Assembly (NCBI GenBank): GCA_026401035.1
Contig: JAPLNR010000077.1
Location: 1-52,746 of the forward strand
Reading direction: 5' to 3'
Length of the DNA stretch: 52,746 nt
DNA from: Planctomycetia bacterium
GTDB taxonomy: Bacteria; Planctomycetota; Planctomycetia; Pirellulales; UBA1268
Part shown: positions 16,060-23,935 of the stretch, one piece after another
Numbering within the stretch: the stretch's first letter is position 1
Layout: the number at the start of each line of letters is the position of its first letter
Notes under the pieces: model-generated
What the model was told of the DNA's origin: nothing
Database searches by the model: none
The model's input: only the letters and a program-made list of their open reading frames with translations
Position numbers and translations under genes: made by a program

Positions 16060-17673
16060 TCAGTCCTCGTCCTCGAGCAGCAGTTCGCTCTTGAGAAGAA
16101 ATGCGCCGCGCGACACGACCTGCTGGCCCGCCTGCAGGCCTTTCTTCACCTCCACCAGATCGCCGCTGGTGATGCCGGTTTCGACGTCGACGCGGCGAAA
16201 CCGCCCCGCGGTCTCCGACACGAAAACGAACGCCTTGCCTTCATGCCGCACGATGGCGGCCGCGGGCACGGCCAGCGCCTCGCGCAGTTCTCCCTGCGGA
16301 AGATCGACCCACACGAACATCCCGGGCTTGTAGTGGGCGTCGTCATTTTTGAGTTCGGCCACCAGCGGCACGCTGCGCGACTCGGCCTCGACCGTGGCGC
16401 CGACGTGGTTGATCCGCGCGGTGGTATGGTGCTCGCCGGCCCCAGGGACGTTGACCCGCACCTCCTGCCCCTCGGAGACCTCCACCATCGTCCACTGCCG
16501 CTCGTGGATCTGGGCCCGCACCCAGAGCGTCGACGTGTCGGCGACGACGAACAGGCGGTCGCCGGCCCTGACCCGCTCACCACGGGCGACGAAGATATCC
16601 TCCACGACTCCGTCAAACGGCGTCCGGAGCACCAGCGAACTGATGTCGTAGGCTCCTTCCGGGCTGTCCGGCGGCAGTTCTTCCCCCGAGGCCACCGCTT
16701 CGGTTTCGCCACCGAGTTTGCTGCCTACCAAGGTTCGCAGATGCTCCTTCGAAATCCGCACCAGCCGTTCGGCCTGTTCGAGGGCAGCCTTGGCGCGGTC
16801 GCGATCCTGACGGGTCATGAACAGCGCCTCTTCGCAGGTCGCCGTGAAGTTGGCCTTGGCAACCTCCAGATTGCTCATCCGTTCCTCGATGATTCGGCCC
16901 GAGAGCACTCCCCCCTCCCCCAGTTGCTTTGCGCTGGCGTTCACTTTCTCGACGAAGAGCAGCCTGGAGTAGGAGCCGAGGATCTTTTCCCGATAGGCCC
17001 CGAGCAGCCGATCCTGGAACTCCGCCTCGATTTTGGGGAGCGGTGGCTCGCTGGCGAGGGTTTTGAGCAACGATTCCACGTTGTCGGCGATCGCGGCAGC
17101 CCAGTCCGCCGCCTTCTTCGCGATCTGGCAGTCGTCCTCACGTTTGCGGATGTCGTCCCGCGCCATGCCGACATCGGGGCTCGACACCTCGGCGAGCGAA
17201 TCGCCCTTGGTCACCTTCTGCCGCACCGTCACAAACACCCGCGACACGATCCCGTCGACGGGTGATGCATAGTCGAGACGAGATCGCGCGTCGTAATCCA
17301 ATCTTCCCGGCACGGTCAGGAGATCGCGGATGGGCCGTAACTCGACCGGTGTCAGGCCGATGTTGGCGGCCGACTCGGAGGTTGGCGGCAGCACGACGAA
17401 GTCCTGATCTGGTGCCGTCACGGCGGGCTGATTAATGGGCGGTCGACTCGCCGCGGCGGATTCGTGCTCACCGCTTCCAAAGTGGTGGGTCGTCAGCCAC
17501 CACCAGGCGGCTGCCCCGAGGGCGAGAAACGCCGTGCCGGCCAAGCCGCGACGCATGGCGATCAGGCGGCCGACAAGCCCCACCGGCGACGGGACATGCG
17601 CAGCCCGGCGGGGGGCATGCTGCGTCACGGGGCTTTCCGCGGGCGTGCTTTCTGGTGGCGCGATTGTTGGCAT
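16060..17673 (-). CDS. RND efflux periplasmic adaptor (CusB-like membrane fusion protein)
   Basis: A 537-residue adaptor that links the RND pump to an outer-membrane channel. One N-terminal membrane anchor (about residues 43-61) is followed by the first half of the lipoyl-like domain (LDYASPVDGIVSRVFVTVRQKV), a long helical hairpin (about 170-320), the second half (TPFDGVVEDIFVARGERVRAGDRLFVVAD) and beta-barrel and membrane-proximal domains (PGMFVWVDLP, ALAVPAAAIVRHEGKAFVFV). It is longer than CusB (about 400), mostly in the hairpin. Its stop overlaps the Shine-Dalgarno of the pump gene. It is transcribed away from leuA. Confidence 0.92.
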   Translation of the reverse strand: MPTIAPPESTPAESPVTQHAPRRAAHVPSPVGLVGRLIAMRRGLAGTAFLALGAAAWWWLTTHHFGSGEHESAAASRPPINQPAVTAPDQDFVVLPPTSESAANIGLTPVELRPIRDLLTVPGRLDYDARSRLDYASPVDGIVSRVFVTVRQKVTKGDSLAEVSSPDVGMARDDIRKREDDCQIAKKAADWAAAIADNVESLLKTLASEPPLPKIEAEFQDRLLGAYREKILGSYSRLLFVEKVNASAKQLGEGGVLSGRIIEERMSNLEVAKANFTATCEEALFMTRQDRDRAKAALEQAERLVRISKEHLRTLVGSKLGGETEAVASGEELPPDSPEGAYDISSLVLRTPFDGVVEDIFVARGERVRAGDRLFVVADTSTLWVRAQIHERQWTMVEVSEGQEVRVNVPGAGEHHTTARINHVGATVEAESRSVPLVAELKNDDAHYKPGMFVWVDLPQGELREALAVPAAAIVRHEGKAFVFVSETAGRFRRVDVETGITSGDLVEVKKGLQAGQQVVSRGAFLLKSELLLEDED

Positions 17674-17820
17674 GGATCGTTTTCTCGCGACACGATGTGA
17701 GTTTCACGACGCAACAATACTTCTTTGAAGTCTACACAAGAGCCTGAACCGCGGATACTCTGGCAATGGTGGCATACCCGCCACACGCCGCCCGTTCCCA
17801 GGATCTTGCGACCGCTTTCC
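17674..17820. promoter_or_regulatory. Divergent gap between the efflux adaptor and leuA
   Basis: This 147-base gap must hold both promoters. I see no convincing -35/-10 boxes, no leucine-rich leader peptide and no terminator/antiterminator pair. One short palindrome, GTGA-GTT-TCAC at 17697-17707, might be an operator but is weak. leuA lacks a clear Shine-Dalgarno. Confidence 0.35.
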
Positions 17821-19365
<1,545 letters not shown>

Positions 19366-19379
19366 TTCGATCGCCGCAA

Positions 19380-19727
19380 TCAGATGGCGTCGGAGCCGCG
19401 CTCGCCGGTGCGGATGCGGACACACTCGTCCATGGGTAGCACGAAGATCTTGCCGTCGCCGATCTCGCCGCCCGTGCCGGAGCGGCCTCCCTTCACGATG
19501 GCCGCAATCGTCGGTTCGACGAAATTGTCGTTCACGGCGATCTGCAGTTGCACCTTGCGGAGCAGGTTCACCGCGATCTCATGGCCACGGTAGGTTTCCG
19601 CATGGCCGCGCTGCCGACCAAAGCCCTGCACGTCGAGCACCGTGAGGCGAAACACCTCCACCTCCGAAAGCGCCTGCTTGACGCTCTCGAGCTTGTTGGG
19701 TTGGATGATCGCGATGATGAGTTTCAT
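19380..19727 (-). CDS. P-II nitrogen regulatory protein (GlnK/GlnB family) lacking Tyr51
   Basis: A 115-residue trimeric signal protein that reads 2-oxoglutarate and ATP/ADP and usually blocks AmtB. The core is well conserved: MKLIIAIIQPNKLESVKQAL, VQGFGRQRGHAETYRG, EIGDGKIFV and the C-terminal RIRTGERGSDAI. Two departures stand out. At position 51, the uridylylated tyrosine of E. coli GlnB, this protein has isoleucine (YRGHEIAVNL); position 49, phosphorylated in cyanobacteria, is histidine. A three-residue insertion (KGGRSGTGGEIGDG) lengthens the B-loop. It lies 260 bases downstream of amtB on the same strand, the usual amtB-glnK pairing, though in reversed order. Confidence 0.95.
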   Translation of the reverse strand: MKLIIAIIQPNKLESVKQALSEVEVFRLTVLDVQGFGRQRGHAETYRGHEIAVNLLRKVQLQIAVNDNFVEPTIAAIVKGGRSGTGGEIGDGKIFVLPMDECVRIRTGERGSDAI

Positions 19728-19876
19728 GGTGGGCTGCTCCGCGGAGCCCGCATCCTAGCCTTTCAAGCCCCCGAGGGGCACCGGCAGCTTTCGCCGTCGC
19801 AGTGCCCATTTCCAACTCGCCCTGAACGTCCCGCCTCCGCCCGACCGGGAAACCTTTGGCGTTCACCGCAACGGGC

Positions 19877-19913
19877 CAAGCCTGCGAGGGCCAAGGATGG
19901 CCCCGCAGGCTTG
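19877..19913 (-). ncRNA. Strong hairpin between amtB and the P-II gene (inner)
   Basis: CAAGCCTGCG (19877-19886) pairs with CGCAGGCTTG (19904-19913), and GGGCC pairs with GGCCC inside it, giving about 15 base pairs around a short loop. No T-run follows on the minus strand. It lies in the 260-base amtB/P-II gap and is probably a processing, stability or attenuation structure rather than an ordinary terminator. The rest of the gap shows no gene. Confidence 0.55.
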
Positions 19914-19921
19914 AAACCAGA

Positions 19922-19974
19922 ATGCCCCGGCCTGGGTGAGCTAGGCGGAGTGCCCACCCAAGCCGTTGGGGCAT
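19922..19974 (-). ncRNA. Second hairpin just after amtB
   Basis: ATGCCCC (19922-19928) pairs with GGGGCAT (19968-19974), and GGCCTGGGTG (19929-19938) pairs with CACCCAAGCC (19955-19964) apart from one wobble; a three-base bulge lies between. It begins 14 bases past the amtB stop and may form one folded unit with the adjacent hairpin at 19877-19913. Confidence 0.55.
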
Positions 19975-19987
19975 CCTTCTGGATCGA

Positions 19988-21532
19988 CTATTCGTTGCGG
20001 ACCAACACGAAGCCGTGATAGGCCTCGTTCCCATGCTCGTGGATGTCGAGGCCCTCGATCTCCTCCTGCGGCGAGACACGGAGTCCGACCGTGAACTTGA
20101 TCAGCAGCCAGACCAGGGATGACACGGGCACCACGTAGGCACCGACGAGCAGGACACCGACCAACTGGGCGACCAGTTGCTTGGTGCCGCCCCCGAAGAA
20201 GAGTCCAGCCGTGGGACCACCTGCCGCGGCGGTGCCGAACGGCGTGTTGAGCACGGTGCCCGAAAGGTCCGACGTGGTGAACAGGCCGACACAGAGCGTG
20301 CCGAAGATGCCACAGACCAGATGCACGCTGGTGGCACCGACGGGATCGTCGACCCGCACTTTGTCGAAGAACAGCACGGCGAAGATGACCATCACGCCCG
20401 CGATCGCCCCGATCAGGAACGAACACGCCACGTTGGTATAGGCGGCGCTGGCGGTGATCGCCACGAGCCCCGCCAGGCAACCGTTGAGCGTCATCCCGAT
20501 GTCCGGCTTGCCAAGCAGCAGCCAGGCGGTCAGCGTGGCCGTGAGCGTGGCTGCGGCCGCCGCGGAGTTGGTGTTGACGGCGACCATGGCCGCGAGCGCA
20601 CCCCCGTCACCGGCCACCCCCATCGTGCTGCCCGGGTTGAAGCCGAACCAGCCGAACCAGAGCACCAGGCAGCCGATGAAGGCGGCCGTCATGTTGTGCC
20701 CGGGGATGGCGTTTATCTTGCCGTTGGCACCGTATTTACCAATCCGGGGACCAAGGATGACGGCGCCGGTCAGGGCCGCCCAACCGCCCACGGAGTGCAC
20801 AACCGAGCAACCGGCAAAATCCCAGAAGTTCCACTCCTTGGCGAGGTAGCCGAAGCCCCATATCCAGTGCCCGACGACCGGGTAGATCGCAATCGCCATG
20901 ACGAAGCAGAAGATGATGAAGGCGTGATACTTGATCCGCTCGGCAACGGCTCCCGACACGATCGTCGCGGCGGTGCCCGCGAACACCAGTTGGAAGAAGA
21001 ACTTGGCGTAGAGCGGCACATGCGTCCAACTGATCGACCCGTACACGCCCTGATACTTGTCGCCCATCAGCGGGCTGTTGTCATACTTGGGATCGAACCC
21101 GCCCACCATCCACGTGCCGGACTGGCCGATCCAGCCGCCATCACCCGCCCCGAACATCAGATCCCAACCCACGAGCCAGAAGGCCACGGAAGTCGCGGCG
21201 AAGACGATGAAGTTCTTGGAGAGGATGTTGACGCAATTCTTCGATCGGGCAAATCCCGTCTCCACGCAGCCGAAGCCCAGGTTCATGAAGAACACGAGCA
21301 TGGCGCAGATCAGCACCCAGACGGTATCGGCACCCGTCCAGAGTTTTTCCACCATCTGCTCCACCGACATCAGATTCGGCTTGTAGCCAGTGGCTGTCAC
21401 CGTGGCGTCAGCCGTAGCGGCAGTCACAGTGGCCGCGTCCTCGGCGAGAACGGAAGCATCGGGAAGGAAGAAGCTGGCCCCGAGCATCAGGGCAAGCGCC
21501 AGGGTAGGAGTGAAAAACCTCGTTGACCGCAT
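19988..21532 (-). CDS. amtB: Ammonium transporter
   Basis: A 514-residue ammonium channel/transporter of the inner membrane. A signal peptide (about 1-30) and an extra periplasmic stretch (31-55) precede eleven membrane helices. The twin histidines of the pore are visible in AGCSVVHSVGG (His246) and GATSVHLVCG (His404); Asp238 in WDFAG corresponds to the structurally important AmtB Asp160. NLGFGCVETGFARSKN and GFNPGST are family landmarks. The C-terminal tail, which P-II binds in E. coli, is present (SPQEEIEGLDIHEHGNEAY). Transcription probably starts from the sigma-54 promoter about 110 bases upstream. Confidence 0.96.
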   Translation of the reverse strand: MRSTRFFTPTLALALMLGASFFLPDASVLAEDAATVTAATADATVTATGYKPNLMSVEQMVEKLWTGADTVWVLICAMLVFFMNLGFGCVETGFARSKNCVNILSKNFIVFAATSVAFWLVGWDLMFGAGDGGWIGQSGTWMVGGFDPKYDNSPLMGDKYQGVYGSISWTHVPLYAKFFFQLVFAGTAATIVSGAVAERIKYHAFIIFCFVMAIAIYPVVGHWIWGFGYLAKEWNFWDFAGCSVVHSVGGWAALTGAVILGPRIGKYGANGKINAIPGHNMTAAFIGCLVLWFGWFGFNPGSTMGVAGDGGALAAMVAVNTNSAAAAATLTATLTAWLLLGKPDIGMTLNGCLAGLVAITASAAYTNVACSFLIGAIAGVMVIFAVLFFDKVRVDDPVGATSVHLVCGIFGTLCVGLFTTSDLSGTVLNTPFGTAAAGGPTAGLFFGGGTKQLVAQLVGVLLVGAYVVPVSSLVWLLIKFTVGLRVSPQEEIEGLDIHEHGNEAYHGFVLVRNE

Positions 21533-21561
21533 CGTGCGACTCCAGAAGGAAGAGACAGAAT

Positions 21562-21595
21562 CGAAGGGGGCGCCTCCGCAGCGCCGGATCCTTCG
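21562..21595 (-). promoter_or_regulatory. Hairpin in the amtB 5' leader
   Basis: CGAAGG (21562-21567) pairs with CCTTCG (21590-21595), with a further GCGCC/GGCGC pair inside. It lies in the predicted amtB leader between the sigma-54 promoter and the start codon, and may affect stability or translation. Confidence 0.45.
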
Positions 21596-21642
21596 AGCAA
21601 CAGGGACGTCCTGATTGCCTGAGATTTGTAAATTCCCTCATC

Positions 21643-21658
21643 TGCAAACACCGTGCCG
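21643..21658 (-). promoter_or_regulatory. Sigma-54 (RpoN) promoter for amtB
   Basis: The minus strand reads CGGCAC-GGTGT-TTGCA, against the consensus TGGCAC-N5-TTGCA: only the first base differs, and the GG and GC dinucleotides have the right spacing. The expected start is about 12 bases past the GC, giving a leader of about 100 bases. This fits nitrogen-controlled expression of amtB and P-II. Confidence 0.75.
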
Positions 21659-21799
21659 AAAAATAAATCCTGCCGTGGTCAGCCGATCGCGAGTCGAGTC
21701 GCCGGCATGTTTTTGCCCATCTTTTGCAGTTCTTCAAAGCCCGCAGATGTTCATAAAAAAATCCCCGGGCTGTTCTGGCCACAAGCAACACCCGTGATC

Positions 21800-21816
21800 C
21801 GCACAATTTTCGTGCA
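21800..21816 (-). promoter_or_regulatory. NtrC-like enhancer site upstream of amtB
   Basis: TGCAC-GAAAATT-GTGCG on the minus strand matches the enterobacterial NtrC pattern TGCAC-N7-GTGCA except for its last base. It lies about 140 bases upstream of the -24 element, a typical enhancer distance. It is also about 30 bases before the divergent photolyase-like gene, so it could affect both. A single site only; cooperative partners were not found. Confidence 0.5.
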
Positions 21817-21846
21817 TGCTGCTGCCCAGGAAGGCGGCATCGGTCG

Positions 21847-23232
21847 ATGCGCCGCTGGTGTTGTCAGCCGCTGCCGGCCGATAACGTCGGCAACCCGAAA
21901 GGAAGGCTTCCGTTGCTCGATCTCAGTGGCCTGATCAGCGGCGACCGGGACCGGTCGATTGATGCCCTCGCGGCGGCGTTTCCGCAGGCTCAGCATCTGC
22001 AATCCGCTGAGACGCTCAGGCGGCTTTCCGTTCAGGGAGGCCGGCAGCCAGCCTTGGAACGGCTCGCGGAAATGGATCCCGTGGCCTATTCCCGCACCCG
22101 CAATCACGTGGGGGGGGCGGTGACCGGTCTGTCACCTTGGATCCGGCATGGGGTCGTGTCGCTGGCAGAGGTGCGCGACCGGGCGCTCGCGAGGGTGCGT
22201 GCACCCGAGGAGGCGGCAAAGCTCGTCTCCGAACTGGGCTGGCGGGATTATTGGCAGCAGGTGCATGCGGCCCTTGGCGACGGCATCCATGCGGACATCG
22301 AGCGGCCCGCGGCCCTCCCCCGCACCCCGAAGCAGATCGAATGCCTGCCGGCCGACGTGCTCGATGCTGCCACCGGCATGCACTGCATCGATGCGTTTGT
22401 GAGGCGGTTGCACGACACCGGCTGGCTGCATAATCACGAGCGGATGTGGCTGGCAAGCTGGCTCGTGCACGTGCGGGGCGTCCGCTGGCAGGTGGGAGCC
22501 GATTGGTTTCTCGAGCACCTGCTCGATGGCGATCCGGCGAGCAATCACCTCTCATGGCAATGGGTCGCGGGCACGTTCTCTGCAAAACCCTACATCTTCA
22601 ACCGTGAGAACCTCGAGTCGTACACCTCTGGCGTGCACTGCGGACCGTGCCCGCTCCTTGGTGGCTGCGACGTCGAGGGCGACTATGAACGGCTTGCAGC
22701 ACGGCTCTTTCTGCCCGCCGCCGGCGACGAACGCAGCACGCCGCTGCGGATTCGCCCGGCGGCAGCCTGGCCTCCGCCGATCGGATCCGGCGTGGCTGCC
22801 GCGGCGGTCCGACCGTTGGTCTGGCTCACGCTCGATTCGCTCTCCGCAGCGAGCCCGGCTGCGGCGGCCCATCCGGAGTCGCCCCGCGTGTTCGTGGTCG
22901 ATCCTGCCTGGCTCGAGACGGAGCGGCCGACGCTCAAGCGGCTGCTCTTCATCTTCGAATGCCTGGCCGACATACCGGACGTGGAGGTCTGGCAGGGGAC
23001 GCCGCGGGACGTCATCGCCGCCCGCGCCCAGGCACACGGCTGCCGACAGGTGGTCGTTGCGCCGACGCCCTGTCCGCGGATCCGTCGCGCGGCGGAGGCG
23101 TTATCAACCGAACTGCCGATCGTGGCCTGCGAGTGGCCGCGGTTTTGCGACCGGTCGCGAGTCCGGGATCTCGGCAGGTTTTCCCGCTATTGGTCGCAGG
23201 TCAGCGCATCGGCGCTGCAGCCGACGGCATAG
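21847..23232 (+). CDS. Photolyase/cryptochrome-like flavoprotein with permuted domain order
   Basis: A 461-residue protein. Residues about 70-290 match the helical FAD-binding domain of DNA photolyases: GLSPWIRHG, LGWRDYWQQV, HNHERMWLASWLVHV, VGADWFLEHLLDGDPASNH and SWQWVAGTFSAKPYIFN. The alpha/beta antenna domain, normally N-terminal, is missing there; instead residues about 322-430 resemble it (PLVWLTLDSLSAASPAAAA, VFVVDP, GTPRDVIAARAQAHGCRQVVV). Cysteines 180, 265, 268 and 274 resemble the four iron-sulfur ligands of prokaryotic FeS photolyases. The ATG at 21847 is kept; a TTG at 21913 with GGAAGG six bases upstream is a strong alternative. The gene overlaps the convergent RluA gene by 46 bases. 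Repair or signalling function is not settled. Confidence 0.8.
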   Translation: MRRWCCQPLPADNVGNPKGRLPLLDLSGLISGDRDRSIDALAAAFPQAQHLQSAETLRRLSVQGGRQPALERLAEMDPVAYSRTRNHVGGAVTGLSPWIRHGVVSLAEVRDRALARVRAPEEAAKLVSELGWRDYWQQVHAALGDGIHADIERPAALPRTPKQIECLPADVLDAATGMHCIDAFVRRLHDTGWLHNHERMWLASWLVHVRGVRWQVGADWFLEHLLDGDPASNHLSWQWVAGTFSAKPYIFNRENLESYTSGVHCGPCPLLGGCDVEGDYERLAARLFLPAAGDERSTPLRIRPAAAWPPPIGSGVAAAAVRPLVWLTLDSLSAASPAAAAHPESPRVFVVDPAWLETERPTLKRLLFIFECLADIPDVEVWQGTPRDVIAARAQAHGCRQVVVAPTPCPRIRRAAEALSTELPIVACEWPRFCDRSRVRDLGRFSRYWSQVSASALQPTA

Positions 23233-23924
23233 AACGAGTCGGCGAACAGCGTCCAGGGCGGCTCTGGTGGAACGACGGCGCAGAGCCGGATCCGCCGGCC
23301 GTCCTCCGGGTGCGGAAAATCGATCCGCGAGGCGCAGAGCGCAAGCCGCGGCCGCAGCCCATCCGTGGCCCGGGGACGTGGCCCGTACAGCTGATCGCCA
23401 ACGATCGGCGCGCCCAGCCAGGCCAGATGGGCACGGAGCTGATGCGATCGGCCCGTGACCGGCTCCAGCGTCAGCAGGCTCACGGGGCCTGTCGGGGTAT
23501 CTGCAGTGGCACGCGACCACCACCGCGATGTGGCAGGTTTTCCCAGGAGCGGATCGACACGCTTTCGTGGCGGCGACCACGGATCGTCGGCCAGCGGCAG
23601 ATGCACGATGCCTGTGGCGGTCGGCGGCGCGGCGTGCACGATGGCCAGGTAGCGTTTGCGGACGACCCGGGCCTCGAATGCCCGGCCGAGCAGCCCGCGG
23701 GCGGCCGCAGTCCGCGCGAGCACGAGCAGCCCCGCGGTATCGCGATCGAGCCGATGCGCTGCTTCGAGCTGGCCATAAACGGCGGTCAGGAGTTCGACAA
23801 CGCTGGGGGGATCGAGCCGCGAGCGGGCCGGCACGCTCAGGATGCCCGACGGCTTGTCGACGACGACGACGTGCCGGTCGGCAAACACGATCGGCAGCGC
23901 CGGTTTTCGCAACGGATCACCCAT
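23187..23924 (-). CDS. RluA-family pseudouridine synthase
   Basis: A 245-residue enzyme that isomerises uridine to pseudouridine in rRNA or tRNA; the exact target cannot be read. Motifs: VVVDKPSGILSVPA, the catalytic HRLDRDTAGLLVLA with Asp60, VRKRYLAIVH, and EPVTGRSHQLRAHLAWLGAPIVGD. There is no S4 domain. It follows the degenerate HtrA-like gene by 11 bases, so it may be the last gene of that long operon, and its 3' end overlaps the photolyase-like gene on the other strand. Confidence 0.92.
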   Translation of the reverse strand: MGDPLRKPALPIVFADRHVVVVDKPSGILSVPARSRLDPPSVVELLTAVYGQLEAAHRLDRDTAGLLVLARTAAARGLLGRAFEARVVRKRYLAIVHAAPPTATGIVHLPLADDPWSPPRKRVDPLLGKPATSRWWSRATADTPTGPVSLLTLEPVTGRSHQLRAHLAWLGAPIVGDQLYGPRPRATDGLRPRLALCASRIDFPHPEDGRRIRLCAVVPPEPPWTLFADSFYAVGCSADALTCDQ

Positions 23925-23935
23925 GAAACAGACCG

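Noticed and set aside
17674..17820. Leucine attenuator or T-box in front of leuA
   Set aside because: No leader peptide with leucine codons, no terminator with a T-run and no T-box sequence was found.
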